Assembly (NCBI RefSeq): GCF_022919215.1
Contig: NZ_CP095046.1
Location: 2,532,501 to 2,596,500, forward strand
From: Hymenobacter cellulosilyticus
GTDB lineage: Bacteria > Bacteroidota > Bacteroidia > Cytophagales > Hymenobacteraceae
DNA length: 64,000 nucleotides
Reading direction: 5' to 3'
The notes under the pieces are model-generated. The model saw only the letters and a list, made by a program, of their open reading frames with translations. It had not been told where the DNA came from and made no database searches. Numbering within the stretch: position 1 is the first letter of the stretch; each line of letters begins with the position of its first letter. Below, piece by piece: positions 27,628 to 37,661 of this stretch. A program made the translations under genes and the position numbers.

Positions 27628-27657
27628 CAAGCCAGGTTGAGAAATCAGCCTGGCTTG
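27628..27657 (+). terminator. Hairpin after T9SS paralogue 2
   Basis: CAAGCCAGGTTGA, loop GAAA, TCAGCCTGGCTTG: nearly the same as the hairpin after paralogue 1. The T-run is poor here, so termination may be weaker. Confidence 0.7.
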
Positions 27658-27738
27658 CGTGTATAGTGGCGCCAGGTGAGCCAAGCCTGAAACAGTGGGG
27701 TTCTAGCTTTTGGCAATAAACCAGGCAGGTAAATGGAT

Positions 27739-27746
27739 TACCTTTG
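27739..27746 (+). promoter_or_regulatory. -7 promoter box of T9SS paralogue 3
   Basis: TACCTTTG fits TAnnTTTG, 33 bases before the ATG at 27779, preceded by AGGTAAATGG as in paralogue 2. Confidence 0.6.
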
Positions 27747-27778
27747 AAACTTGTTTTTAACAACTACTTCTTGCTTGC

Positions 27779-29213
27779 ATGAAGCATTATCTACTCAGTC
27801 TGGCCGTGCTACTCGGTGCTACGAGCGCGCAGGCTCAACTCATACCCGGTGCCGATTTCCAAAGCTCCTTGGGCCTGCCCCAGGCGCTGCGGCAAAAGCT
27901 AGGCCTGAACGAGCCGCAAATGGCCCGGCCCAGCACGACGGTGCGCAGGCCCGGCACGATAACAGCTTACTACCCGGTAGATACTACCGGCACCTGGAGC
28001 ACCATCGGCGAGCAAACGCGCTGTACCTATGACAATCAGGGCCGTATTAGTCAGCTACTGATGGCTGACTCGGCCACGCAGCGGCCCAACCGGCGCATCA
28101 GATCCAACTACAATGCGGCGGGCCTGGAAACCGACCGCCTACAGGAGACATGGGACGGAGCGACCTGGCAAAACAGCTACCGCTCGTTGAGTACGTACAA
28201 CAGCTTAGGGTCCATGACCGAATACCTGGAGCAGATCTGGAAAAACGGGACCTGGCAGAACGATTCCCGGGTGACCATCAGCTACGACGCGCGCAACCAC
28301 TACCTGCAGTACCTGAATGAGGCCTGGCGTAACAATGCCTGGGTTGCAACCTCCGGCGGCCGCGCGACTGTGACCTACAACGCCGCCGGCGCCATACTAC
28401 AGGAAACCGAGGATGCGCTGGACCCCTCGACCAATACCTATATCCCGGGCCGCGCCGCCAGTATACCTACCCCAGCCCGACTTCCTTGGTCTATAGCGTC
28501 CGGATTACCCAGGAGTGGCGAAACGGCGCCTACGTAAATCAGGGGCGCATCAGTAACATCGTCCGTGACAGCCAGGGTCAGCACGCGGCGTATGAACTGG
28601 AAAGCTGGTCGTATGGGGCCTGGGAAGCTAATTTGCGCTACTCCACTACGTATCTGCCGAATAGGGATACGCAAGGGTTGTTGGAGCAGCGCGTGAACAA
28701 CGCCTGGGTTCCTACCTACCGCTCTACGTACAGCTACGACCAGTTCAGCACCGAAACTGGCTACACACAGGAAAGCTATATAGATGGTGCCTGGATTATC
28801 TCGAATGCCTATCGTTATCTGACCCGCTACAACGCCAGTAACGACCTGGTAAGCCGTGTATGGCAGTACTATAATACTACGACCAAGGTCTACGAAAACA
28901 TCAGCAAAAACACCTACGGCGACTATCAGAGCATTACCCTGGGGCGAAGCCTAGCGCCGCCCTCTTGGCTCATATCCAGCTGTATCCTAATCCTACCGCC
29001 GGTAACGTAACACTGGAGTTAGCTGGCCTGCAGGAGCAGGCACCCGTGCGGGCCGAAGTAGTGAACAACCTGGGCCAGGTGGTGCAGCGCCTGGTCCTGC
29101 CGGTGCGGCAGGGCCACGCCACCTTGGACCTAAGCGCCCAGCCCGCCGGTCTTTACACCGTGCAGCTATATACCAGCGCAGGTTTGGTCGTGAAAAAAGT
29201 AGTGCGGCAATAG
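27779..29213 (+). CDS. T9SS cargo protein, third paralogue (two frameshifts)
   Basis: Three frames join into one protein of about 478 residues: signal peptide MKHYLLSLAVLLGATSAQAQ, repeats (WDGATWQNSYR, WKNGTWQND, WRNNAWVATSGGRATVTY, WRNGAYVNQ), and the sorting domain (HIQLYPNPTAGNVTLELAGL, LSAQPAGLYTVQLYTSAGLVV). The first break is near 28455, where one added C gives G-R-A-R-Q-Y-T-Y-P-S. The second is at GGGG 28941-28944, where one added G gives L-G-A-K-P-S-A-A-L. It is closest to the second paralogue (the shared GGRATVTY-AAGAIL-ETED segment). A strong terminator follows. Confidence 0.82.
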
Positions 29214-29237
29214 GAAAACCTGAAGTACTCAATAGCC

Positions 29238-29275
29238 AAACGGCCGGCTCCCTGCGCAGGGAGCCGGCCGTTTTT
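29238..29275. terminator. Strong bidirectional terminator
   Basis: An uninterrupted palindrome from AAACGGCCGGCTCCC to GGGAGCCGGCCGTTTTT with a CTGCGCAG-type centre. It separates the T9SS cluster from the convergent MBL-fold gene. Confidence 0.9.
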
Positions 29276-29290
29276 GTAAGACATCGGTGG

Positions 29291-30330
29291 TTATTCCCAC
29301 TGCGTCCAGGGCAACACTTCCCCGACTTTAGGCACGTGCAGTTCGCCGCGCAGCATGTTGCCGTGGGCCACGTCCTGCAGGATGCGGATGGGCTCGGAGG
29401 CTGGCTCGTCGCTCAAGTCGAAGGTGCCGTGATGCATGGGTACCATGTGGCCGGCTCGCAGCACGTTGGCCGCCTTGGCTGCTTCGTGGGGGTTGGTGTG
29501 GCTGAGCTGCATCATAAAGGCCGGCTTGTAGGCCCCGATGCCCAGCATACAGATATCAATGGGACCAAACTGCCGCTCGATGTCCTCGAAATGGCCGGCG
29601 TAGGCCGAGTCGCCGCCGAAGTAGATGAGCTTGTCCTGGGTGCGAATCAGGAAGCTGCCCCAGAGCACCTTGTTCAGGTCGGTAAGGCCGCGGCGGTGCC
29701 AGTGGGCAGCCGGCAGGTAGTAGATTTCCAGGGGCGGCGACGCAGGGTCCTCCAACCCCATACTCTCCCAGTCAATGCTGTACTGCTGCCACCAGCCGGC
29801 TTCCTGCACCCGCAGGGAAGAGGCCATGCCGCGCAGCAGTGGCGCCATTCGTAGCGAAGTCAGCACCTGTACTTCCGGATTCTGCTTGGCTACCAGCTTG
29901 ATGGAGGCCTCATCCAGATGGTCGCGGTGGCCGTGGCTGAGCAGCAGCAGGTCAATGTTGGTAAGCTCCTCGGGTCGGCAGGGCAGGGGGTGACGCCGCT
30001 TCAGAAACGCCGAATCGAACAGCAGGGGGTCGAAGAGCAAGGTGGTGTTCTCCGTGCGCAGCACGAAGGTGGCGTGGCCCAGCCACACCAGCCCATCTTC
30101 CTGCCCCGCCAGAAACTCCGAGCAGTTCACGACTTCCGGCACCCAGGTATCGGCTTTCTTCTCCTCCTTTTGTGGGTTCTCAGTCATGAACTTCCAGCGG
30201 AAGACGTTGCTGAACTCGGGCGTATAAAGCTCCTCGCCGTTGGCAAACTGGCTGCCGAAGAGCTTGTTGCCGGGTAATCAGCCTTGACGGTGGGCAGCGC
30301 CTCGTTGCGCAGGTAAGTAATCCGGGCCAT
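29291..30330 (-). CDS. MBL-fold metallohydrolase, NAPE-PLD/UlaG-like (one frameshift)
   Basis: About 346 residues. The metallo-beta-lactamase fold carries the metal motif SHGHRDHLD (H-x-H-x-D-H), GGDSAYAGHF with the bridging Asp, AAHWHRRG, and VPMHHGTF near the C-terminus. The pattern (WLGHATFVLRTENTTLLFDPLL, P-HWHRRG-L-D) resembles the NAPE-PLD-like/UlaG-like class that cleaves phosphodiester or ester bonds. An N-terminal extension of about 47 residues (ARITYLRNEALPTVKADYPGN) starts at ATG 30330 in another frame. The break at GGG 30272-30274 is repaired by one C. The ATG at 30187 would give a shorter protein. Confidence 0.85.
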
Positions 30331-30427
30331 GGGGGCAGGTAAGAGAGTAGAAAGACGGGAGCCAAAGAAACAGCAAAGCCCCGGAAACTTCCCGGGCTTG
30401 TGGTGGCAGCTGCTAAAACGGTGGGAG

Positions 30428-31016
30428 TTAATACCCGTAGGGGCCGATGGAAAACGGCGAGTAGCCCGGGGCCACGCCGTTCGACATCCGCACCCCGCCT
30501 GAAATGGTCATGTGCTCGGTGATTTTGAAGTCGGCCCGCATGTTTACGCCCGAGCCTTGGTTGGTGAAGCCCGAATATGGGTTTACGCCGTTGCTAAAGG
30601 TGTTCGGCGTCAGGTCTTTCCAGGCCGAGCCCACCAGCGTCACGCGCGGCGACAGAGCATAGGCGCCGCCGCCCTGCACCACGTAGCGGTTTATGCCGCT
30701 GAGCCCGATGGTGCGGGCCCCCTCGGGTGTAACAGCCCCATGCCGGGCACGATGCGCATGTAGGTAAGGCCCGCAAACACCGAAAAACGCTTGGTGAGCT
30801 GGTACGAGGCCAGGGGCGTGAGGTAGGAAGCCGACCCAAACCGCCCGGCCGTCATAAAGCCGGCGCTGACGCTGTAGGACGCCCGCGGCCCCACCAGGCC
30901 CAGCTTGGGGCCGCGTCGGCGGGCACCGGGGAGGTGGGAAGGGTGGCCGTTTGGGCCCGGGCCGCTCCGGCCGATAAGCCCAGCAGTACCGTTAGCGCGA
31001 GGGTAGAACGTAGCAT
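30428..31016 (-). CDS. Outer-membrane beta-barrel-like protein (two frameshifts)
   Basis: About 196 residues. The signal peptide from ATG 31016 (LALTVLLGLSAGAARAQ) is followed by short alternating strands rich in G, S and Y (ASYSVSAGFMTAGRFGSASYLTPL, KRFSVFAGLTYMRIVPGMG, RVTLVGSAWKDLTPN, HMTISGGVRMSN). It ends in aromatic residues (GPYGY), typical of small outer-membrane barrels. Three frames join if one C is added at GGGG 30907-30910 and one at GGG 30725-30727. Function unknown; a conserved hypothetical protein of this group. Confidence 0.65.
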
Positions 31017-31151
31017 AGCCTAAGCAAAAATGGGTGGTAAGAACTGAAAGGGTTCAACAAGATACGAAACGATGAGGCCGGAAAAAGAATGCCCGCCCCG
31101 GGCTCCACGGTAAATTTTCTCTATTTAGCGGGCCCTTTCCCGGCACTTGCT

Positions 31152-31805
31152 ATGGCTGACTTCGTTTTCTACCAACAGTTTCCCAACCCGGAAGTTGCCG
31201 CTCCGCTGCTGGAACTGCTGCGCCAGCACGAGGTGCCGTTCGAAACCAGCCTCGACAAGCCCAGCTTCGACCCCAGCTTTGCCCATAACGAGACGAGTAC
31301 GCATTACGTGGTAAAGTTGCAAGCGGCCGACTTCGAAAAGGTCCGCGCCCTGGAAGAAGCCCAGAACCAGGAGCTTATCCGCCAGGTCGACCCAAGCCAT
31401 TACCTGTTCACTTTTACCGATACGGAGCTGGCCGACGTGCTGCTCAAGCCCGACGAGTGGAACAGCTTCGACGTGACCCTGGCCCGGCAGATTCTGCAGG
31501 ACCGCGGCACGGTTATCAGCCCCGAAGCGGCCCGCCTCCTGCGGCAGCAGCGCAACGCCGACCTGGCCCAGCCCGAGCCTTCCCAGAAAGCCTGGATTCT
31601 GTGGGGCTACGCTACAGCCTTGCTGGGCGGCCTGTTTGCTTTTTTCATCGGCTGGCACCTGTACACTCACCGCAAAACTTTGCCCGACGGCCGTAAGGTC
31701 CACGCCTTTACGGCTCCCGACCGGCTCCACGGCCTGCGCATCATGGTACTCGGCGCCGTAATGCTGGTGCTGCTAGTGTGCCTGCGGATTTATTCCAAAA
31801 GCTGA
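31152..31805 (+). CDS. Two-helix membrane protein, DUF2007-like N-terminus
   Basis: About 217 residues from ATG 31152 (MADFVFYQQF); the longer frame adds an unlikely tail. The first 75 residues resemble small DUF2007-type domains (FPNPEVAAPLLELLRQHEVPFETS, THYVVKLQAADFEKV). Then comes a helical region (LLKPDEWNSFDVTLARQILQDRG), followed by two membrane helices (ILWGYATALLGGLFAFFIGWHL and LRIMVLGAVMLVLLVCLRIY). Function unknown. Its 3' end overlaps the convergent MFS gene by 16 bases. Confidence 0.65.
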   Translation: MADFVFYQQFPNPEVAAPLLELLRQHEVPFETSLDKPSFDPSFAHNETSTHYVVKLQAADFEKVRALEEAQNQELIRQVDPSHYLFTFTDTELADVLLKPDEWNSFDVTLARQILQDRGTVISPEAARLLRQQRNADLAQPEPSQKAWILWGYATALLGGLFAFFIGWHLYTHRKTLPDGRKVHAFTAPDRLHGLRIMVLGAVMLVLLVCLRIYSKS

Positions 31806-33025
31806 TTCCAGTTCAGATCAGCAGTTTGCAGCATGCGCCAGGCCTGCCAGGCCACGGCTCCCGCGCACAGGCCAAACCAGGCAAACGGCAGCTCCAGTCC
31901 CAGCACCGACAGGGCCCCGCCCACCAGAATCGTGGCGAAGCTGGCTAAGCCCTGCACCGCTTGGTTCAGGCCGAAGATTTCACCCCGGTCGGCTTCGGTG
32001 GTGCGCTGGGCCAGCAGCCCTTCCAGCAGCCCCTGAATCAGGGAAATAGTGAAGCAGTCGAGGGTGACTACCACGTACAGAGCCGGGCGGGAAGCGCCAA
32101 TCAAGCCGTAGGCCCCCAGGATAGGCACACTGGCCAGGGCCAGCCAGAAAATGGTCTTGGGCTTGTTGAGGCGGTCGGCCAGGAAGGTGTAGAAGCCATA
32201 GTTGATGGCAATGCTCAAGAGGCCGAAGTACATGAAGAAGTAGGACAGAGCCCGGGCGTCCATCTGCTGCGGGCCCAAGCTGGCGAAAGGCACGAAGTAG
32301 AAATAGTAGCCGGTACTCATGGTCAGGGCCACCTGCATCAGCACGATGGTGCGCAGCCGGCCGTCGGCATCCTTTTCCCGGAGCCGGCTCCAGATAGTCA
32401 GCACGTTGACGGCCCGGCTCAGCTCGGCCCGCAGCTCGGCGCCCCGCACCCCGTTGCGCTGGGTATGGGTTTCGCGCAGCAGGAAAGTCAGCCCGATGTT
32501 CAGCGCGGCCAAGCCTACGGCCAGTCCCACCACGTAGCGGGCCTGCTCCCCGGCGGGTACGGCCGCCACCGTGAGCAGGGTGCCGGCCACCATGGGCCCC
32601 AGCACGAAGCCCAGGGAAATAATGGCGCCTTCCAGCCCGAGGTTTTTAAACAGGTTTTCGGGCGGCGAAATGTCAGTAATGGCCGAGCGTACGGTGGCGT
32701 ACATGCCGTTAGTAAACCCGTCGCTCAGGCGGTTTGCGAAGTACAAACTGGCCCGCACCGGCAGCAGCAGGCAGTTGGCCAGCAAGGTGCCCACCGCCGA
32801 TACTAGCAAGATGGGCCGGCGCCCGAAGCCGTCGGAGAGCTTGCCCAGCACCGGGGCGGCAAACAGCTGCACGCCCAAGAACAGCGCCGTGCCCAACGAC
32901 AGCCACAGCTGGGGCTTGGGCAGGCCGCGCACAAATTCGGGCATAATGGGCCCAATGGCCGCGCCCACCACCACGTCCAGCAGAATAATGGCGTAGAGCA
33001 ATACGAGCCGGAAATCTTTGGGCAT
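31790..33025 (-). CDS. MFS transporter, TetA-like
   Basis: 411 residues, 12 hydrophobic segments. MFS motif A is GKLSDGFGRRPILL between helices 2 and 3, and a second copy is weaker in the second half (LADRLNKPKT). Helix 4-5 holds RLSDGFTNGMYATVRSAITDI and GLEGAIISLGFVLGPMVAG (motif C-like), as in drug:H+ antiporters of the TetA group. It should export small molecules in exchange for protons; the substrate is unknown. The start at 33025 gives MPKDFRLVLLYAIILLD, an immediate first helix. Confidence 0.85.
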   Translation of the reverse strand: MPKDFRLVLLYAIILLDVVVGAAIGPIMPEFVRGLPKPQLWLSLGTALFLGVQLFAAPVLGKLSDGFGRRPILLVSAVGTLLANCLLLPVRASLYFANRLSDGFTNGMYATVRSAITDISPPENLFKNLGLEGAIISLGFVLGPMVAGTLLTVAAVPAGEQARYVVGLAVGLAALNIGLTFLLRETHTQRNGVRGAELRAELSRAVNVLTIWSRLREKDADGRLRTIVLMQVALTMSTGYYFYFVPFASLGPQQMDARALSYFFMYFGLLSIAINYGFYTFLADRLNKPKTIFWLALASVPILGAYGLIGASRPALYVVVTLDCFTISLIQGLLEGLLAQRTTEADRGEIFGLNQAVQGLASFATILVGGALSVLGLELPFAWFGLCAGAVAWQAWRMLQTADLNWNQLLE

Positions 33026-33145
33026 ACAACGGGCCAGGCGGCCAAACGGGTGGAAGACAAATGTAGGCCCCGGAATTGGGTTTATGGGCCTGTACCTGTA
33101 TTTTAGCCCGACCCTATTGTTTACTTTTTACCCCAATTCCCTTTT

Positions 33146-33874
33146 ATGGAAGAGTTAGTACCCGAAAATCAATCCGAGCAGCCCGAGCTGATGATTCCGG
33201 CCGAAGAAGCCGCCCAGATTCAGGTGCGGTTTATGACCCAGGTCTACGGCTGGATGGCCGGGGCCCTGGCCCTCACGGGCGGCGTAGCCATGCTGGTAGG
33301 CGCCTCCCCCGAAATTCAGGAGCTGGTATTCGGCAACCGGCTGGTGTTCTTCGGCCTGATACTCCTGGAAATATTTGTGGTGGGCTACCTGGGACGCAAC
33401 CTGTTCGAGATGTCGCCCAACCAGGCCGTCGGCGCTTTTGCCAGCTATGCCCTGCTCAACGGCGTTACGCTGGGTATCATCTTTATGGTGTACACGGCCG
33501 AGTCCATTGCCTCCACCTTCTTTATCACGGCCGGCACGTTCGGCGTGATGAGTCTCTACGGCTACTTGACGGGCACCGACCTGAGCCGCTGGGGCAACCT
33601 ACTGTTCATGGCACTTATTGGCCTTGTCATTGCCTCGGTGGTGAATATGTTCCTGGCCAGCTCGATGCTGTACTGGATTACCAGCTTCATCGGCGTGGCC
33701 CTGTTTGTGGCCCTCACCGCCTACGACACCCAGAAAGTAAAAGACATGGCCTTTATTGGCTACGGCGACGAAGGCGCCGACCGCAAAGCCGCCGTCTGGG
33801 GCGCCCTGACGCTCTACCTCGACTTTGTGAACCTGTTCCTCTACCTGCTGCGCTTTTTCGGCCGCCGCAAGTAA
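33146..33874 (+). CDS. Bax inhibitor-1 / YccA family membrane protein
   Basis: 242 residues with seven hydrophobic helices. The BI-1/YccA pattern is clear: FMTQVYGWMAGALALTGGVAM (first helix), SYALLNGVTLGIIFMVYT, FGVMSLYGYLTGTDLSRWGN, and the late motif FVALTAYDTQKVKDMA, with the conserved Asp region that forms the pH-sensing pair in bacterial BsYetJ. These proteins act as membrane proton-sensitive calcium leak channels or interact with FtsH. An acidic N-terminal tail (residues 1-25) is cytosolic. It is monocistronic, with its own strong terminator. Confidence 0.9.
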   Translation: MEELVPENQSEQPELMIPAEEAAQIQVRFMTQVYGWMAGALALTGGVAMLVGASPEIQELVFGNRLVFFGLILLEIFVVGYLGRNLFEMSPNQAVGAFASYALLNGVTLGIIFMVYTAESIASTFFITAGTFGVMSLYGYLTGTDLSRWGNLLFMALIGLVIASVVNMFLASSMLYWITSFIGVALFVALTAYDTQKVKDMAFIGYGDEGADRKAAVWGALTLYLDFVNLFLYLLRFFGRRK

Positions 33875-33891
33875 GGTTGGTCATCCTCGAC

Positions 33892-33932
33892 AAACAGAAA
33901 GGGCCGCCCACTGTGGGCGGCCCTTTCTGTTT
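33892..33932. terminator. Bidirectional terminator, BI-1 and M61 genes
   Basis: A palindrome with near-complete pairing over about 20 bp per arm (AAACAGAAAGGGCCGCCCAC and its complement). Confidence 0.9.
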
Positions 33933-33950
33933 AAGTCGGCGGCGTATCTG

Positions 33951-35785
33951 CTACTTGGCTTTCCCGCTGAGCCAGTCGGCCCGGAATTTCTTCATGGCCT
34001 TGGTCACTGGCTTCTGGGCGGTTTCGTTGGTTACCACTTCCAGGGTCGGGTCTTCAGCCAGCGTCACCTGGGCCGTGCGAATGCCGCCGCGGGTGCGGTA
34101 CTCCACCGGCACTACGTCGCCGGGCTTGTGGGCGGCCAGCAGCTCCTGCACGGCTTTGGCGCTGCTCAGGCGCTGCCCGTCAATCTTGCGCAGCACGTCT
34201 TCCCGGTCGAGGCCGGCCTGGTAGAGCGGGCTGCCGACCAGCGTGCTGCCAATGCTGGCGGTGCTGTCGGCGGGGTTAAAGCTCAGGCGGCTGACCAGGC
34301 TGGCCTGCCCGGCCCGGACGCGGCGCACGGTGAGGCCGGCCGGGGCCAGCAGCTGGTCAAACTTGGGCAGCTCGTGACCCAGGATGTGGCGGCGGAAAAA
34401 GTCGCCCGCAAAGGCCGTGTCCCGGCTGACCTCGCCCAGTACGCGCTGCAAATCGGCCAGGGTGTAGGGCTTGGCCGGGCGTAGTTTTGCTGCTCTTTGC
34501 CGTGCTGCTGCCACACGGCCCGCATGTAGGCGTCGAGCGTGGTCTTGCGGTTCTGGCGCAGCAGCAGGTCCAGGGCCAGGGCGTTGGCCCCGCCGATGTA
34601 GTAGTAGGAGAGGTAAGTGTTGCCACGGTTGTTGGGGTCGATGGCGGCGGCGGCGTCCACGAAAGGGGCCTGCTGACTCATCTGCACCGGCGAGAAGCGG
34701 GCTGCTCCCGGCGAGTTGAGCATGGCGCCTACCAGCCCGCTCAAGGCTTCCTGGCAATACTGGTCGTCATTGTACACCCCGGCCCGGCGCAGCAGCAGCT
34801 CCCCGTAGTACTGGGTAAAGCCCTCGGCGAACCAGAGCGAGTTGCTCATATTGGCGCGGTCGAAGTCGAAGGGCTCCAGGTCGCGGGGCCGGATGCGCTC
34901 CACATTCCAAGCGTGGAAAAACTCGTGCGACACCGTGCCCAGGTTGTCGATGGCGCCGGGGCCGCGCAGGGGCCGGTTGCTGGTGAGCGACGTGGAGTTG
35001 CGGTGCTCCATTCCGTCGCCGCTGGTTTGGGGCAGGTAGTTGGCCACGAAGGTGTAGCGGCCGAAATCATAGGCCGGCAACTCCCCGAAAATAGCGGCGG
35101 CTTCCTTCACGATTTTCTTGGCTTGTCCCACGTAAGCGTCCAGCTCGGCCTCGGTGCCGTCGTGCAGCACGGCCATTTCAATGGTGCGGCCCTGTTCCTG
35201 CCAGGAACGCAGCTTCTGCGCGCCCAAGGAAGTAGGGCTATCCATCAGATACTGCAGATGGGGCGCGTAATAGGTGCCTTTGGTGGGGTCGGGGCGCAGC
35301 TGGGTGGCTACCTGCCAACCCGCGGGCAGCTCAAATTTAACCTCGGCCGGGCGCTGCTCCTGCCCGCGGCCATAGGCCAGGGTAGCCGGCATGTTCAGGT
35401 GGGCATGGATAGCGTCGATGCCGGCGTAGGTCCCGTCGGTCCGGTCGCCAAACAGGGTGTAGGTAAAGCGCACGGTGCCGTCGTGCCCGCTCACGTCCCA
35501 ACCGTAAGGGTCGGGCCGGCTGACGGTCAGGGTCTTGCCTTTCGAGTCGGTGGCTTTTACATCGTACACGTTCTTGGCAAACTCGTGCAGGGCGTAGCGG
35601 CCGGGCGAGCTGCGGGCCATGCGCACCTGCAGCGGCCCGCTGGGCAGTTCCGAAAATACGACGGTAACCTGGGCCTCGTGGTGCACCGCGTTGGGAAAGG
35701 CGACGGTGTATTGCACGGGCGTCTGGGCCAGGGCTCCGAAGGGAAGAGCCAGGGCGAGAAGAAGAGTGGCGGCGGATTTCCGCAT
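33951..35785 (-). CDS. M61 family metallopeptidase with PDZ domain (one frameshift)
   Basis: About 611 residues, exported (signal MRKSAATLLLALALPFGALAQ). An N-terminal beta domain (VQYTVAFPNAVHHEAQVTVVF) precedes the M61 catalytic part: zinc site HEFFHAWNVERIRP with the third ligand in WFAEGFTQYYGELLL. A C-terminal PDZ domain follows (IGSTLVGSPLYQAGLDREDVLRKIDGQRLSS, KPGDVVPVEYRTRGG). Such glycyl-type aminopeptidases act in the periplasm on peptides beginning with small residues. The break is at GGG 34477-34479; one C more gives N-Y-A-P-A-K-P-Y-T-L-A-D-L. Confidence 0.88.
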
Positions 35786-35877
35786 AGAAAAGGAAAAAAC
35801 AAGGATGGATGCCTAAAAATAGGGCGCGGCGGCGCTACTTCGGCAGGCCAACTCGTTTTTCCTGGGCGCCGGGCAGC

Positions 35878-36514
35878 TCAGCTAAAGACGGCCGCCTCGA
35901 CTATGCCCCGAAAAAACAGTTGCTGCTGCCGTAGCTCCAGACCCAGAGCCCGCAGGGCAGCGTGCAAATCAGGCATGCGACGGCCGCTGATACCGGTGGT
36001 GAGCCGAAAGAACTGGTACATGGCCCCAGCAAGGCGCGCTGCCACAGGGTTTGGGCAGGCCGGAAATCCGCCAGCAGCCAGGGCGCGCCCGGCCGCCGAG
36101 CCTGATTCAGGGCGCTGAGAATGGTGCGCAGGCGGCCGGGCTCAAACAGGTCGAGAAAAAAGAAGGTGATAAGCACGTCGAACGACTCGTCGGGCGTAAG
36201 TCCTGCTCGGTGCCGAGACGGAATTCCACCTGTGCGGCGCGGTCCGGGGTGGTGTGCAGCAGCGTCGCGCGCGACTTGGCGAGCATCATAGCCGAAGCTT
36301 CCAGATAGAGCACCCGGGAATCGGGGCGGCGCTGCAGTACTTCGCCCAGCACCCAGCCCGAGCCGCCCCCGATAATCAGCACCCGGGGCCGCCCCGCCGG
36401 CAGTCCGGCCAGAGCCGCCTGCTGGGCCCGCTGCAGGGCGTTGCCAAACACCAGGCGGGCCAGCGGATCATAAAAGGGAGCAACCCGGTCGAAGCCGGTA
36501 TCGGCGGTAGCCAT
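35878..36514 (-). CDS. Class I SAM-dependent methyltransferase (two frameshifts)
   Basis: About 212 residues. The SAM-binding motif I is RVLIIGGGSGWVLGEVL at residues 43-59, with the acidic end of strand 2 at VLYLEAS and a motif resembling UbiE-type enzymes upstream (GFDRVAPFYDPLARLVFG). Corrected frames continue with SFDVLITFFFLDLFEPG and PWLLADFRPAQTLWQRALLGAMYQFFRLTTGI, ending at 35878. Breaks: GGG 36192-36194 and CCCC 36024-36027, each one base short. The substrate is not deducible. Confidence 0.8.
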
Positions 36515-36642
36515 GCGCAAAGGGGCGGGTGGGAAAACTAGTGTACCGACAATTCCGGGCTATAGTTCACCCGATTTACGAAACTCACCTATTTGCCGCC
36601 GAAGGCCGTATGCAGCAAGGCATACCAATGGGCTGCGCTACA

Positions 36643-37361
36643 ATGACCAACTACTTACGCCGAATCGGGGCGGGCTTCATGTTATTCGCGGCCGAGTTTG
36701 CCGTAACCCTGAGTCTGGGAGCATTGGGCGTGGTAGGCTTTCTGGCGCTGGGGCGGGAAGTGCTGGACCAGGATGCCGCGGTGTTCGACGCCCGGGCCTT
36801 CCACTGGGCCCGTCACCTGCTGGGAAGCAACCAAAGCGGCTGGGTGGAGAACGTAACGTTTCTGGCCTCGCGCAACTTCATTACCACACTGGCTTTACTG
36901 CTGATCGGCTACTTTCTGTTTGTGCGCCGCCACCGCTGGTATACCCTGCTCGTGCCCGTGGTGGCCCTGGGTAGCATCTCGCTGAATCTAGTGCTGAAAA
37001 CCACCTACCGCCGGCCCGGCCGCTGTTGCCGCTGGTGTCGGCTTCGGGGCTGAGCTTTCCCAGTGGGCACGCCATGATAAGCGCCTCGTTTTACGGCCTG
37101 CTGATTTACCTGGTCATCACCCACGTGCGCCGCCACAAGGTTGTGCGTTGGTTCCTGGTGGCCGGGCTTGTGTTGCTGATTCTACTCATCGGCGTGACGC
37201 GGGTATACTTGCGGGTACACTACGCTTCCGACGTGCTGGCGGGCTTCACCGCGGGGCTGGTTTGGCTGCTAATTGCCATTCCCATGCTGAAGTACATCGA
37301 AAAATCGGTAAAAAAACGATATAAATACGCACCGCAATTGGCTGAAAAACAGCCTGAATAG
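36643..37361 (+). CDS. PAP2 superfamily phosphatase, membrane (one frameshift)
   Basis: About 240 residues with five or six membrane helices. PAP2 motifs: K-T-T-Y-R-R-P-R-P, LSFPSGHAMISA, and R-V-Y-L-R-V-H-Y-A-S-D-V-L-A-G, all complete. The break lies inside the first motif at CCC 37015-37017; one C restores R-R-P-R-P-L-L-P-L. I chose ATG 36643 (MTNYLRRIGAGFML), just before the first helix; earlier ATGs exist. It could dephosphorylate undecaprenyl pyrophosphate or another lipid phosphate. A second PAP2 gene lies 300 bases further on, beyond tRNA-Leu. Confidence 0.82.
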
Positions 37362-37402
37362 CGTTCTGGCGAAGTTTTTTCGCAATTTTTTTCACCGAAA
37401 GC

Positions 37403-37434
37403 TTGATAAACTACTTCGCAGCCGTGTATCTTTG
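37403..37434 (+). promoter_or_regulatory. Promoter of tRNA-Leu
   Basis: -33 element TTG (37403-37405) and -7 box TATCTTTG (37427-37434) with 21 bases between them, the normal Bacteroidota spacing. The mature tRNA starts 50 bases downstream of the -7 box. Confidence 0.75.
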
Positions 37435-37484
37435 CATCGTTGAAAGACACTCCGACAGGGAGTTTCGCCCTTCAACAACCAGAT

Positions 37485-37569
37485 GCGCTTGTGGCGAAAT
37501 TGGTAGACGCGCTGTCTTCAGGCGGCAGTTCCGCAAGGTGTGAGAGTTCGAGTCTCTCCGAGCGCACCA
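37485..37569 (+). tRNA. tRNA-Leu (CAG)
   Basis: An 85-base class II tRNA with encoded CCA. Acceptor GCGCTTG pairs with CGAGCGC (one G-U). The D arm has TGGCGAAATTGGTAGA. The anticodon stem CTGTC/GGCAG holds loop TTCAGGC with anticodon CAG. There is a long variable arm as in leucine tRNAs, and the T loop is TTCGAGT. It is followed by its own terminator. Confidence 0.95.
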
Positions 37570-37571
37570 CG

Positions 37572-37600
37572 AAAGCCGGTCCGAAAGGACCGGCTTTTTT
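37572..37600 (+). terminator. Terminator of tRNA-Leu
   Basis: AAAGCCGGTCC, loop GAAA, GGACCGGCTTTTTT. It begins 2 bases after the CCA end. Confidence 0.9.
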
Positions 37601-37661
37601 GTTTTCCCAGTAGCTGCTGGCTCCGCTTGCCGGCCGCCGACGTGGCCCCGTATATTGCGCC

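Noticed and set aside
37485..37569. An integrated element at tRNA-Leu.
   Set aside because: No integrase gene or repeated 3' end of the tRNA was found in the window.
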